NCBI GenBank assembly: GCA_002423025.1
Contig: DIUN01000042.1
Location: 45,895-89,318 of the forward strand
Source of the DNA: Sphingomonadales bacterium UBA6157
GTDB taxonomy: Bacteria; Pseudomonadota; Alphaproteobacteria; Sphingomonadales; Sphingomonadaceae
Length of the DNA stretch: 43,424 bases
Direction: 5' to 3'
A program made the translations under genes and the position numbers. Positions 31,722 through 41,079 of the stretch are shown in pieces; within the stretch, counting starts at the first letter, position 1, and each line of letters begins with the position of its first letter. The notes under the pieces are model-generated. The model had not been told where the DNA came from and ran no database searches. It saw only the letters and a list, made by a program, of their open reading frames with translations.

Positions 31722-33080
31722 TTATTCAGCGGGGTTCGGGGCCGCCTGTGGAACTGCCGGCTCATCATCGAGCTTGAAGAACCAAAGCGGAATCACGGAA
31801 ATCACGTAGAGGATCGGCGGCATCACGGCTGCGCCGAGATAGATGCCGCGGATGGCCTCGGCGCTCTGCGCCACGTCCTTGCCCAGCGAGGGCTGGAAGC
31901 CGAAGGACTGGAGGATGAGGCCAACAAGCAGCGGCCCCAGCGCCATCGAGGCCTTTTCGACAAAGCTGTAGGCGCCGGCATAAACGCCCTCGCGGCGCAC
32001 GCCCGAGCGCTTGCAATCGGCATCGATGGCATCGGGCATCAGGCTCTGGCCCATCAGCAGCAAGCCGCCGGTGAAGATGCCCGAGACGAAGCCGCGCAGC
32101 AGGATGAGATGCAGCGGCTCGCCGGCGCCGGCGAGCAGCCAACTGGCCGTGAGGCAGGACCACAGCAGGCAGGCCACCATGAAGATGTCCCGCTTGGCGA
32201 AGCGCTTGCCGATCCGCACCCAGATCGGCATGGCGCCGAGCGTGCCGATGGTCGAGGCCGTGACGTAAAGCCCGATGCTCGATTCCGGCGTCTGCAGCAC
32301 GTTCTTCATCAGGAACAGGATCGAGGCGGTGAGGCTGGCAAGGCCGACAAGCTGGAACACCTTGGCCAGCAGGATGAGCATGAACGGCTTGTTCTGGAAC
32401 ACCACGCCAAAGCGCTTGAAGCCGGTCTGCTGCGGGGCGCCCGTCACGATGCGGGTGCGGCGCGCGGCATAAAAGGCGCAGAGCATCGCGGCCACCACGA
32501 CAGCAGCGAGGATGTAGCCAACCAGCCCGAAGCCGGTGCGGCCGCCGCCGAACATGGTGACGGCCTGGGGCGCCAAGCCGGTGATGAGGCCGCCGATCGA
32601 GACAAAGGCAATCCGCCACGACATGATCGAGGTGCGCTCGGTCGGCATGTCCGTCATTTCGGCGGGCATGGCGATGTAGGGCACATTGAACAGCGTATAG
32701 CCCAGCGCGATGATGACGAGGCTGCCCAGGATCCACCACGGCAGGCTGCTCGCTGCGAGCGCCGCCGGCGGGTTGAACACCAGCGAGATGCCCAGCCCGC
32801 ACACGAACGCGCCGGCCAGCAGGAACGGTGCGCGCCGGCCCCAGCGGGTGTTGGTGGCATCGCTCCAGCCGCCCAGCACGGGCGCGGCGACAGCATCGAT
32901 GAGCTTGGCGGCAAACAGCAGCGACCCGGCCAGCGCCGGGGCGATGCCGAGCACCGTTGTCATGAAGAACAGCAGCAGCAGCGAATTGACCGTCAGTACC
33001 GTGACGGTGCCGATCGAGCCGAGGCCCCATGCGGCCTTCAGGCCGGTGGAGAGCCGGTGATTGTCTGGTGCTTTGGTCAT
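31722..33080 (-). CDS. GPH-family sugar/solute:cation symporter (MelB-like MFS)
   Basis: From ATG 33080 the protein is 452 aa with twelve predicted helices; ATG 33107 would add nine residues. The helix 2 segment LIDAVAAPVLGGWSDATNTRWGRR (visible as LIDAVAAP and GGWSD...TRWGRR) is the GPH signature, with Asp residues that bind the coupling cation in MelB. GYTLFNVPYIAMPAEMT is also typical. Sphingomonad members often lie in glycoside or catabolic operons. Here it heads a packed operon with methyltransferase, small partner and serine hydrolase, so it probably carries their substrate or product. Confidence 0.9.
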   Translation of the reverse strand: MTKAPDNHRLSTGLKAAWGLGSIGTVTVLTVNSLLLLFFMTTVLGIAPALAGSLLFAAKLIDAVAAPVLGGWSDATNTRWGRRAPFLLAGAFVCGLGISLVFNPPAALAASSLPWWILGSLVIIALGYTLFNVPYIAMPAEMTDMPTERTSIMSWRIAFVSIGGLITGLAPQAVTMFGGGRTGFGLVGYILAAVVVAAMLCAFYAARRTRIVTGAPQQTGFKRFGVVFQNKPFMLILLAKVFQLVGLASLTASILFLMKNVLQTPESSIGLYVTASTIGTLGAMPIWVRIGKRFAKRDIFMVACLLWSCLTASWLLAGAGEPLHLILLRGFVSGIFTGGLLLMGQSLMPDAIDADCKRSGVRREGVYAGAYSFVEKASMALGPLLVGLILQSFGFQPSLGKDVAQSAEAIRGIYLGAAVMPPILYVISVIPLWFFKLDDEPAVPQAAPNPAE

Positions 33081-33128
33081 CCTCGCATCATGCACCAGCT
33101 TGGCCATGCACCACCAGTGGCAAGAAGT

Positions 33129-33710
33129 TTATCCGCCCATCGAATAACCGGCGGTGTCGAGCAGCAGCCAGACGCCGATGATGAGGAACAGCCCGGCGGC
33201 AATCCGGTGCACCAGCTGCATCGGCACACGCTTGACCAGCGCCTCGCCCAGCCACACCGCCGGGGCATTGGCCAGCATCATGCCCAGCGTCGTGCCAAGC
33301 GTGACGAACAGCACATCCTGGAAGCGCGCCGCCAGCGCCACGGTGGCCACCTGCGTCTTGTCTCCCATCTCCACGAGGAAGAAGGCGACGGTGGTGGCAA
33401 CCAGCGCCCCGAACCGGGCCGGCCTGGCCTCCACATAGTCCAGCTTGTCCGGCACCAGCGTCCAGACGGCCATGGCAATGAAGGACGCGCCGACAGCATA
33501 GCGGAACCCCGGCCCATCTAGCAGCCCGGCCAGGCTCGCCCCGGCCAGCGCCGCCAGGCCATGGTTGGCCAGCGTCGCGATGAGGATGCCGGCCACCACC
33601 GCCCATGGCTGGCGAAAGCGCGTCGCCAGCACAATGGCGAGCAGCTGCGTCTTGTCGCCCATCTCGGCCAGCGCGACGATGCCGGCGGAAGTCAGGATTA
33701 TCGTCCACAT
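33129..33710 (-). CDS. GDT1/TMEM165 (UPF0016) family cation transporter
   Basis: The 193-aa membrane protein has six to seven helices in two repeats. Each repeat carries the family motif EMGDKTQ (Glu 16 to Lys 20, and Glu 114 to Lys 118). Members such as bacterial MneA export Mn2+, and eukaryotic ones exchange Ca2+ or Mn2+ for protons. A manganese-export role is therefore likely. The 72-base leader is too short for a yybP-ykoY manganese riboswitch, and none is visible. It lies 48 bases upstream of the GPH carrier on the same strand but has no functional link that I can see. Confidence 0.92.
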   Translation of the reverse strand: MWTIILTSAGIVALAEMGDKTQLLAIVLATRFRQPWAVVAGILIATLANHGLAALAGASLAGLLDGPGFRYAVGASFIAMAVWTLVPDKLDYVEARPARFGALVATTVAFFLVEMGDKTQVATVALAARFQDVLFVTLGTTLGMMLANAPAVWLGEALVKRVPMQLVHRIAAGLFLIIGVWLLLDTAGYSMGG

Positions 33711-33782
33711 GGCGCTGGCCTAGTCGCCGCACCCCGGCACCGCAAGCTTGCCTAATCGGGTGCGCGGGCGCATCTCGGCCCC

Positions 33783-34691
33783 ATGCTTGCCCTTGCTCTC
33801 GCCGGCCTTCTCGCCGCTGCCCAGCCGGCGCCCACCGGCCCGGCGATTCCGCCCGCCACCATCGATTCCACCCTGGAGGTGACCGGCGAGGAGCTGGACG
33901 CCAAGACCCGCCGCAACCGGCTGTTCATCGATGTGAAGGTCAACGACACCGGCCCCTGGCGCTTCCTCGTCGATAGCGGTGCCGATCGTTCGGTGGTCGG
34001 CATTGCCCTGTCCGAGCGGCTGGGGCTGCCCAGTGCCGGCGTCGCCAAGCTGCAGAGCATGTCCGGCGCCTCGCAGGTCGATACCTTCACGGTGGACAGC
34101 CTTACTATCGGCCGCAGCGAGATCCCGGCGCTGCGGCTGCCGGCGCTGCCCGAGCGCTTCATCGGCGCCGATGGCCTGATCGGCATCGATGCGCTGGCCG
34201 ATCAGCGGCTGCTCATGGATTTCGATCGCAAGACCGTGACAGTGCAGGACAGCCGCCGCAGCGTCATGACCTCCGAGCCCGGCGAGATCGTGGTGACGGC
34301 ACGCCGCCGCAAGGGCCAGCTCATCCTCACCGAGGCCTATATCGCGGGAACGCAGATCTATGCCGTCATCGATACCGGCGCCGAGATCAGCATCGGCAAC
34401 AGCGCGCTGCAGGAGCGGCTGTTGCGCGGCCGCCGCGCCCCGGTGCAGCCGATCACCCTGCTCAGCGTGACAGGCGAGAGCCTGGTCGCCAATTTGATCA
34501 TCGTGCCGGAAATCCGCGTTGGCGGAATCCTCATGCGCGGCGTGCCGGTGGCCTTTGTCGATGCGCCGCCCTTCGCGTTGTTCGGCCTCGCCAAGGATCC
34601 GTCCCTGCTGCTTGGCACTGATGTGCTGCAGGCCTTCCGCCGCGTCGCGCTGGATTTCCGCAACCGCAAGGTGCGCTTCACTCTCCGCTAG
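33783..34691 (+). CDS. Retropepsin-like aspartic protease with two protease motifs
   Basis: The 302-aa protein starts with a short signal-like leader (MLALALAGLLAAAQ). It contains two retropepsin-like halves, each with its own catalytic triad motif: FLVDSGADRS (Asp 64) and AVIDTGAEIS (Asp 197). A flap-like region and hydrophobic strands (LLGTDVL near the end) follow in each half. This gives an intramolecular pepsin-like pair instead of the homodimer of retropepsins. A periplasmic location is likely. The last 14 bases overlap the 3' end of the convergent cytochrome gene, so the two transcripts are antisense to each other there. Confidence 0.82.
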   Translation: MLALALAGLLAAAQPAPTGPAIPPATIDSTLEVTGEELDAKTRRNRLFIDVKVNDTGPWRFLVDSGADRSVVGIALSERLGLPSAGVAKLQSMSGASQVDTFTVDSLTIGRSEIPALRLPALPERFIGADGLIGIDALADQRLLMDFDRKTVTVQDSRRSVMTSEPGEIVVTARRRKGQLILTEAYIAGTQIYAVIDTGAEISIGNSALQERLLRGRRAPVQPITLLSVTGESLVANLIIVPEIRVGGILMRGVPVAFVDAPPFALFGLAKDPSLLLGTDVLQAFRRVALDFRNRKVRFTLR

Positions 34692-35994
34692 GGGCTGCCT
34701 GCACCTTGGTTGCTGCAGCTTCCGCCTGCGGTTTCTCTTTCAGCGCTGCGGCTTCCGCCTGCGCTTGCGGCATCGTCTCGCGGCGCAGGATGTTCACCAC
34801 CGCGGCCTGCACCTTCGGGTCCGGGATCGGCCCTGACGAGATGATCATCGAGGTGCCGGGCAGGTGCTTCTGCGGATCGGCGATGAACCAGGCGATGCGC
34901 TCCGGCGTCCACACCAGCCCCTTGCGCCCGGCGTCGGCCAGCGCGGTGGAGTAGGTGAAGCCCGGTGTCGTGCCGGCCTTCTGGCCGATGATGGCATAGA
35001 GGTTCGGCCCCACCAGCAGCGGGCCATTCTTCTCCACGGTGTGGCAGAAGCGGCACCATTTGTAGGTCTCCTCCTTCACCTTGGCTTCGAACGGCGTGGG
35101 TGCCGTCACCGGCTCCCAGGCCGAGGGATGGTCAGCCAGTTTCAGGTGCGAGGTCACGCCCTCGGGCGCCTCGATCTTCTCGCCGATCGGCCATGGCGTC
35201 ACGCGGAACAGCGCCCATGGCCCCAGCGCGCCCAGCCCGAGCAGCGAGAAGGCCAGCACCGGTGCCGCCACCCGCGCCACCGGCCCGAGCGAGCGCTGTT
35301 GCTTTGCGCCCCGGCCCCGATGGATGAGCCAAGAGACGCCCCACACCGCCGCACAGATGCCCAGGAAAATCGCCACGGCGCGCGGCCCCGGCTCCGGCGA
35401 GCGGAAGGTGGTGAAGGCATAGACCGTGGAGGCAACGCCAATGAACGTCTGGGCGCCAAAGCCCGGCGGCAGCACGGCCAGCATGCCCTTGCCATATCGC
35501 AGCAGGCTCCAGGCGCCGGTGAGCAGCGACGCCGCGCTCAGCACCAGCATCATGAAGCCAAGGCCGGAATGAAAATAGCCGGTGAACATCCAGATGCCAT
35601 GGTCGCGCGGCATCAGCGAGGGCAGGTCGATCCACGGCCCGAGGTGGATGACGAGATCATCCGCCCAAGCATAGACCACACCCAGAATCGGTGCGAGCAG
35701 CAGCAGGCCATAGGCGATCAGCGCCAGCCAGCGCCCCCAGTTGTGCATGGCCAGGGAGACGCCCTCGGGAGCAGCCACCGCGCGCTCTCGCCGCCACAGC
35801 AGCAGCCGCCAGATGACAAGGCCGAAGATCAGCGAACCGAGCAGATAGTGCCAGCCGCGATACTCTTCGCGCAACGGGCCGAACCGGTCACTGCGCGCCA
35901 GCGTGATGTTCATCTGCTGGTGCGCGATATAGGCGAGAGCGAGCGCCCAGCCCGCGATGATGCTGGTTTTGCTATAGCCCGTGTTGCCAGCCAT
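34678..35994 (-). CDS. Cytochrome b561-like membrane domain fused to cytochrome c
   Basis: The 438-aa protein has about seven to eight membrane helices in its first 265 residues. Heme-ligand candidates are His 49 (GWHYLLGS), His 84 (MHNWGRW) and His 142 (HSGLGFM), as in bacterial cytochrome b561. A periplasmic class I cytochrome c domain follows, with CRFCH (314-318) and Met 383 (GTSMII) as sixth ligand. The tail is rich in Ala, Glu and Gln. Such a fusion should pass electrons from quinol or the membrane to a periplasmic acceptor, or the reverse. No dedicated dehydrogenase is adjacent. It is divergent from a serine hydrolase and overlaps the convergent protease gene. Confidence 0.85.
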   Translation of the reverse strand: MAGNTGYSKTSIIAGWALALAYIAHQQMNITLARSDRFGPLREEYRGWHYLLGSLIFGLVIWRLLLWRRERAVAAPEGVSLAMHNWGRWLALIAYGLLLLAPILGVVYAWADDLVIHLGPWIDLPSLMPRDHGIWMFTGYFHSGLGFMMLVLSAASLLTGAWSLLRYGKGMLAVLPPGFGAQTFIGVASTVYAFTTFRSPEPGPRAVAIFLGICAAVWGVSWLIHRGRGAKQQRSLGPVARVAAPVLAFSLLGLGALGPWALFRVTPWPIGEKIEAPEGVTSHLKLADHPSAWEPVTAPTPFEAKVKEETYKWCRFCHTVEKNGPLLVGPNLYAIIGQKAGTTPGFTYSTALADAGRKGLVWTPERIAWFIADPQKHLPGTSMIISSGPIPDPKVQAAVVNILRRETMPQAQAEAAALKEKPQAEAAATKVQAAPSGE

Positions 35995-36151
35995 TGCCCG
36001 ACCCCTGTTTTTCCCGCCCTCATCCTATGCGCCTGCGGCATCATGGCCGTGCTCGCCGCAGCTTTATCCGGCTGGCGGATGGACAGGGCGGCGCGGCTGT
36101 ATCACTCTTGGCTTCACGCCACCTTCAAGCCGTGGAAACCCGGGGAATGTC

Positions 36152-37462
36152 ATGCGTCCAGCCTATCGTCTCGCCATTCTCGCCGTGGCACCGCTGCTGA
36201 TGGCCACGGAAGCAACCGCCCAGACTGGCGCCCAGAACCCCGCGCCGACCATGGCGCAGGCTGGCCCGGAGATCTCCGCCCCGGCAGTCCGCATCGCCTA
36301 TAATCCGGAGGTCGAGGCCGTCTACAAGGCGCGCTACGATGATATCTCCACCAGCGGTGCCGGTGAGCTGAGCGCCTATTCGCCGCTGGAAGCCGTGCCC
36401 GGCGCCAAGGTCCGCCCGCTGCCGGTCGCCAAGACCCCGGCGGTGAGCGCCGCCGCGCTGGAGGCCGCCCGCGCCTATGCCGAGGCCAACAAATCCAGCG
36501 CCTTCATCGTCATCCACAAGGGCAAGGTCCTCGCCGAGCATTATTTCGGCGCCATCACGCCGCAAACCGGCATCGTCTCCAAGTCCCTCGCCAAGCCGAT
36601 CACGGCGCTGGCCATCGGTCGCGCCATCGCCCTGGGCAAGATCAAGTCCCTCGATCAGCCGGCCAGCGATTTCCTCACCGAGTGGCAGGGCAAGCCGCAG
36701 GGCGCCATTCTGATCCGCCACCTGCTCGATATGCGCTCGGGGCTGCTGGCGCAGGGCTTTTCGCTCGATAACCAGAATGTCTGGAGCCGCGCCTATCTGC
36801 ATCCTTATCACGAGCGCATCATCCTTGAGGAATACCCGCTCACCGATGCACCGGGCAGCATCTATGAATACAGCAACGCCACCTCGGAGCTGATCGCGCT
36901 GGTCATCGAGCGCGCTACCGGCCGGCGCTATGCCGAGTTCATCGGCACGGAAGTGCTCAAGCCCATCGGCGCACCGGGCGGACAGGTCTGGATCAACCGG
37001 CCCAGTGGCCTCGCCCATAGCGGCTGCTGCGCGCTGCTGCCGGCCCAGAGCTTTGCCCGCATGGCGATGCTGGTGGCGCAGGATGGCGTGTGGGCTGGCA
37101 AGCGGCTGCTGCCGGATGGCTATGTGGCGGCCATGAAGACCCCCACGGCGCAGAACCCGCATTACGGCCTCGGCCTGTGGCTCGGCGAGGCCTATATCGA
37201 ACGTCGTGGCTTCGCCAATGCCAGCCGGGGAGCGCCCAAGGTGCTGCATTCCGAGCCCTACCTCGCCGATGACGTGGTGATGTTCGATGGCAACAGCAAC
37301 CAGATCGTCTACATCGTGCCCAGCCAGCAGCTTGTCGTGCTGCGTGTCGGCGGCAGCCCGCCGCGCCAGCCGGAATGGGACAATGCGAAGCTGATCAACA
37401 CCGTGCTGCGCGGTCTGACGCCTGCCAAGGGGGATCCGGCGCTCAAGCCACAGCGGCGCTGA
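36152..37462 (+). CDS. Beta-lactamase-fold serine hydrolase, paralogue of the 29166-30371 product
   Basis: From ATG 36152 (GGGGAA site close upstream) the protein is 436 aa with a signal peptide ending near ATAQ. Catalytic motifs are SLAK (145-148) and YSN (240-242). A Cys-Cys pair (292-293) in AHSGCCALLPAQS matches the PHYFCCLQASA segment of the other serine hydrolase, and the C-termini also match (YIVPSQQLVVLRVG against YVVPSAGLTIVRIG). The long N-terminal region before the catalytic domain (about 100 residues) is also shared. An esterase or amidase acting in the periplasm is likely. It is a lone gene that ends at a hairpin before the convergent diguanylate cyclase. Confidence 0.87.
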   Translation: MRPAYRLAILAVAPLLMATEATAQTGAQNPAPTMAQAGPEISAPAVRIAYNPEVEAVYKARYDDISTSGAGELSAYSPLEAVPGAKVRPLPVAKTPAVSAAALEAARAYAEANKSSAFIVIHKGKVLAEHYFGAITPQTGIVSKSLAKPITALAIGRAIALGKIKSLDQPASDFLTEWQGKPQGAILIRHLLDMRSGLLAQGFSLDNQNVWSRAYLHPYHERIILEEYPLTDAPGSIYEYSNATSELIALVIERATGRRYAEFIGTEVLKPIGAPGGQVWINRPSGLAHSGCCALLPAQSFARMAMLVAQDGVWAGKRLLPDGYVAAMKTPTAQNPHYGLGLWLGEAYIERRGFANASRGAPKVLHSEPYLADDVVMFDGNSNQIVYIVPSQQLVVLRVGGSPPRQPEWDNAKLINTVLRGLTPAKGDPALKPQRR

Positions 37463-37470
37463 AACGCGCT

Positions 37471-37498
37471 GCTCCCTGCCCGCAAAAGGGCGGGGAGC
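37471..37498. other. Hairpin between convergent genes
   Basis: GCTCCCTGCCC (37471-37481) pairs with GGGCGGGGAGC (37488-37498) over 11 bases, with one G-T pair and a GCAAAA loop. No T-tract follows on either strand. It sits between the convergent serine-hydrolase and GGDEF genes and may aid termination on both. Confidence 0.4.
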
Positions 37499-37526
37499 GC
37501 TTCACCGCATCCGTCGAAAGATCGCC

Positions 37527-39695
37527 TCAGGCGATTGTCGCTGTCGCCCCGGCCACTGCTGCAACTGCATCCGGCGTCGCGTCGGCGCCGAACATCATCG
37601 CCACGCCGCGTCCGGCGGCCTTGGCGCGGTACATGGCCTTGTCGGCATTCTTCAGCATCGAAGCCACATCCAGGCCGTCTTCCGGGGCCAGCGTCACGCC
37701 GATGCTGGCGCCGCAGGCAAAGTCATGGCCATCGATCTCGATCGGCTGGCGCAGCAACTCCGAAAGGCCATCGAGCCGCGCCTTCAGCGCCTCGTCCGTC
37801 ACGAAATCGCGCAGGATGAGGGTGAACTCGTCACCGCCGAGCCGCGCCGCGGTTTCGGTGGCGCCGATAAAGCCTTCGAGCCGCTGCGCCATCGCGACGA
37901 GCATCGCATCGCCGGTGGCATGGCCGAAATGATCGTTGACCTGCTTGAAGTGATCGAGATCAAGCAGCGCCACGGCCAGCCGGGCCGGCGGCACGCGATC
38001 GATGGCGATATCGGCCTTCAGCTCGGTCAGCGCGGCATCGAGGCGGCGGCGGAACAGGCCACGGTTGGCCAGCCCGGTGAGCAAATCATGGTCGGCAGTC
38101 CACTTCAGCCGGTCCTCGGCGCGGCGGCGCTCGTCGATATCGGTCACGGTGCCGGCAACGCGCAGCGGGCGGCCCTCGGCATCGCTCTCCACAGCGGTGC
38201 CGCGGTTGATCACCCAGATCCAGTTGCCGTCGCCACCGCGAACGCGGATCTCGCATTCCATCTTGGTGATCGTGCCGGCCATGAACTCTTCAAAGGCATT
38301 GGCCAGCAGCGCCAGATCATCCGGGTGCACGGCTTCCTGCCACTGGATGAGGCCGTTGCGCAGCGGCTGGCCCTCGACCTCGCCGCCTATGCCCATGGCG
38401 CCTTCGCTCAGCCAGAGCTTGCCGGTGACGAAATCAAACTCCCAGACGCCGACATCCGAGCCATCCAGCGCCGCGGTGAGGCGGTGCTGGGCCAGTGCCA
38501 GCTCGGCTTCGGTGCGCTTGCGGTCGTTGATGTCGATCACGGAGCCGACATGGCCCATGAACACGCCTTCCGGCGAGAAGCGCGGCCGGGCGCTGTTGAG
38601 CATCCAGCGCCATGTACCATCCTGATGGCGCACGCGCATATCGACATCAAAGCCACTGTGCAGGCGCCGTGCCTTGCTGGCCCGGCGGGTAAGCCGGGCA
38701 ATATCATCCGGGTGCACGACAGCGCGCCAGCCGCGGCCCATCAGCTCCTCGGCCGAGACGCCGGTAAAGGCAAAGGCATTGGCGGAAACATAGCTCAAGC
38801 CCAACTCCTGCCCGGTGAGCCAGACCAGCATCGGTGAGGCATCGGCCATCCGCTGGAAGCGGGTTTCACTCTCGCGCAGCGTATCGGCGAGCAGGGATTG
38901 GGCATGCTCGGAGGCCTGCAGGCGGCTGTTCGCCTCGGCCAGCGCCTGGCGCTGCACCTCGGCCTCGCGGCGGACGCGGCGCAGCTCAAGCTCGCTCACC
39001 ACTTGCTCCGAAAGCGTCGTCAGCATGCGCAGCTGGGCGCGCGACAGGTCGGCCGTGCGCGGCGCCTGGTCTATAACGCAGATGGTGCCGAGCCGATGGC
39101 CTTCCGGCGTAACCAGCGGTGCGCCCGCATAAAAGCGCACCGAGAGCGGCCCCGTGACAAGTGGGCTGGCGGCAAAGCGCTCATCCTGAGAGGCATCGAG
39201 CACCGTCAGCACGCCATCATGGCGCAGGGCGCGGGCGCAAATGCTGTGTTCCAGCGGCATGGTGATACCGCCGACATTGATGCCGGGGCCGAGATCGGCG
39301 CCGAAGCTGGATTTGAACCAGATCTGCTCATCGCCGATCAGCGTGATCATCGCGATCGGCGCCTCGCAGACATCTGCGGCAGCAGCGGCAATCCGGTCAA
39401 ATTCGGCTTCCGCCGGCGAGCCGGCAACAGCATAGCGGCGCAGGGCCTGCAACCGCGAGGCTTCATCGGCCTGCAGGGCGCGCGCTGCCAGTGGGACGGC
39501 CTGGCCGGGCTGGTTGGCGGGAATCCGCGGGGTTGTTGCCGTGGCTATGGCACGCTCGGGCCGGCCATTGGCAGCGGTGCCGCCAATCTTGCCCAGCATG
39601 GGGACGATGCGCAGGGAGACGCCGCGCACTGTTGCGCTGCCGTCGCCCTTTTCGCTTGTCCCGGCGCTGGTGCCGGTGTGCTGCAACTTGACCAC
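37527..39695 (-). CDS. Diguanylate cyclase with GAF, two PAS and GGDEF domains
   Basis: GTG 39695 is preferred because AAAGGGGGG lies just upstream on the minus strand; ATG 39722 has no such site. The 722-aa soluble protein has a GAF domain (about 95-240, with IWFKSSFGADLG), two PAS domains (about 270-400 and 400-530, with PAC tails ending in DINDRKR and DIDERRR), and a C-terminal GGDEF domain. The active loop is exactly GGDEF (620-624), so it should make cyclic di-GMP. The RxxD inhibitory site is missing. No EAL domain is present. GAF and PAS probably sense a small ligand or redox state. Confidence 0.92.
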   Translation of the reverse strand: MVKLQHTGTSAGTSEKGDGSATVRGVSLRIVPMLGKIGGTAANGRPERAIATATTPRIPANQPGQAVPLAARALQADEASRLQALRRYAVAGSPAEAEFDRIAAAAADVCEAPIAMITLIGDEQIWFKSSFGADLGPGINVGGITMPLEHSICARALRHDGVLTVLDASQDERFAASPLVTGPLSVRFYAGAPLVTPEGHRLGTICVIDQAPRTADLSRAQLRMLTTLSEQVVSELELRRVRREAEVQRQALAEANSRLQASEHAQSLLADTLRESETRFQRMADASPMLVWLTGQELGLSYVSANAFAFTGVSAEELMGRGWRAVVHPDDIARLTRRASKARRLHSGFDVDMRVRHQDGTWRWMLNSARPRFSPEGVFMGHVGSVIDINDRKRTEAELALAQHRLTAALDGSDVGVWEFDFVTGKLWLSEGAMGIGGEVEGQPLRNGLIQWQEAVHPDDLALLANAFEEFMAGTITKMECEIRVRGGDGNWIWVINRGTAVESDAEGRPLRVAGTVTDIDERRRAEDRLKWTADHDLLTGLANRGLFRRRLDAALTELKADIAIDRVPPARLAVALLDLDHFKQVNDHFGHATGDAMLVAMAQRLEGFIGATETAARLGGDEFTLILRDFVTDEALKARLDGLSELLRQPIEIDGHDFACGASIGVTLAPEDGLDVASMLKNADKAMYRAKAAGRGVAMMFGADATPDAVAAVAGATATIA

Positions 39696-39882
39696 GTGTT
39701 CCCCCCTTTCGAGGGTCGGCATGACACAAGCACGGAGTATCGCATATTTAAGGTTGTGTAAGAATGGGAAAGACTTAGCCGGCTGAAAAGCGCCGTTTCC
39801 GTACAATCCGGCTGGTTTCGAATCGGGAAGTTTTGCGGCGTTTCCAGTCGATTCAACAGCCGCTTGGATGGTTAACTCTATG

Positions 39883-40983
39883 CTATCTGGAGAGCCTTAA
39901 AACCTTGCCATCGGGGTCGTCTATTGTCACCAAAATGGCACCATCGGGTGCTACGCGCACGTCACGAATTCGCTGTTTCAGGCTGGGCAGAATCGATTCC
40001 TGGCCCTTCACACGCCCCGCCGAATCAAGATCGACTCGCCGAAGTTCCTGCCCGGCAAGCGCGCCGACCAGCAGATCCCCCTGCCACTCGGGGAACATGG
40101 CGCCGCGATAGACCGCCAGCCCGGAAGGCGCGATGGACGGCACCCAGATGACGATGGGATCGATCATGCCCTTGTAGCGCTTGTAGGGGCTGATGGTGGC
40201 GCCGGAATAATCCAGACCATGGGTGGCCACCGGCCAGCCATAGTTGCCGCCACGGCGGATGATATTCACTTCGTCACCACCCTGCGGGCCATGCTCATGG
40301 GCATAGAGCCGGCCGGAAACCGCATCGAACGCCAGCCCCTGGGGGTTGCGATGGCCATAGCTCCAGATGGCCGGGCGCGCGCCGGGCGTGCGGACAAAGG
40401 GATTGCTCGCCGGCACGCCGCCGCTGTCGGTGATGCGGATGATCTTGCCCAGGCCGCTGGCCAGCCGTTGCGCCTGCTCTCGATAATCAAAGCCGTCGCC
40501 GGTCGTCATGGCCAGCGTGCCATCGCCCAGAAACGCCATGCGGCCGCCAAAGTGCACCGGCGTGTCCTTGGCAGGGCTGACCTGGAAGATGACCTTGAGA
40601 TCGGCAAGAGCATTGCCCTGCAGGCGCGCCCTGGCAATGCGGGTGTAGTTCGCGCCCGGTGTGCCGGCAGCGTAGGAGAGATATACCAGCCGGTTCCGTG
40701 CGAACTGCGGGTGCAGCACGATATCGAACAGCCCGCCCTGGCTGGCGGCGTACACCTTGGGCACGCCGGTAATGCTGGTGAGCTTTCCATTCTTGCCGAT
40801 GACGCGAATCCGGCCGGGCCTCTCGGTGACAAGCGTGCGGCCATCGGGCAGGAAGGCCAGGCTCCAGGGGTGGTCAAGACCGCTGGCGACAGTGCTCACC
40901 CGCACGTCGCCGGGCGCGGCCCCGGCCGAAGCCGCCCAGATACCCGCGAGTGCCGCCAGAGCGCCCAACCTGATCCTGCGCAT
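39883..40983 (-). CDS. PQQ-dependent aldose-dehydrogenase-like beta-propeller (YliI/Asd type)
   Basis: ATG 40983 gives a signal peptide (MRRIRLGALAALAGIWAASAGAA) and a 366-aa periplasmic protein. It has the six-bladed beta-propeller of the soluble glucose/sorbosone dehydrogenase family: VASGLDHPWSLAFLPDG, a QGGLFDIVLHP segment, HFGGRMAF, YGHRNPQGLAFD and HEHGPQGGDEVN. The His residues in these blades usually bind PQQ and Ca2+ and abstract the substrate proton. It would oxidise aldoses to lactones, if the cell makes or imports PQQ. No PQQ synthesis gene is in the window. It is divergent from a small membrane-protein gene. Confidence 0.9.
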   Translation of the reverse strand: MRRIRLGALAALAGIWAASAGAAPGDVRVSTVASGLDHPWSLAFLPDGRTLVTERPGRIRVIGKNGKLTSITGVPKVYAASQGGLFDIVLHPQFARNRLVYLSYAAGTPGANYTRIARARLQGNALADLKVIFQVSPAKDTPVHFGGRMAFLGDGTLAMTTGDGFDYREQAQRLASGLGKIIRITDSGGVPASNPFVRTPGARPAIWSYGHRNPQGLAFDAVSGRLYAHEHGPQGGDEVNIIRRGGNYGWPVATHGLDYSGATISPYKRYKGMIDPIVIWVPSIAPSGLAVYRGAMFPEWQGDLLVGALAGQELRRVDLDSAGRVKGQESILPSLKQRIRDVRVAPDGAILVTIDDPDGKVLRLSR

Positions 40984-41079
40984 TGCCTGTGCCACTCCGA
41001 CTTTCTCCGGGTTTCCCCTTGCTATCGCGCTTGCGATCAGCGGTTGTAAAGTGGCGTGAACCGCGCAGGGAGCCTTGGA

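Noticed and set aside
33711..33782. yybP-ykoY manganese riboswitch before the GDT1-type gene
   Set aside because: The gap is only 72 bases and lacks the conserved loops. The upstream gene starts at 33783 on the other strand.
29166..37462. Antibiotic-resistance beta-lactamases
   Set aside because: The two serine hydrolases have SxxK and YxN but belong to the wider esterase/amidase group with long N-terminal extensions. Nothing indicates beta-lactam hydrolysis.
37471..37498. Classical rho-independent terminator after the second serine hydrolase
   Set aside because: The stem is good, but no T-tract follows on either strand. It is kept only as a hairpin.
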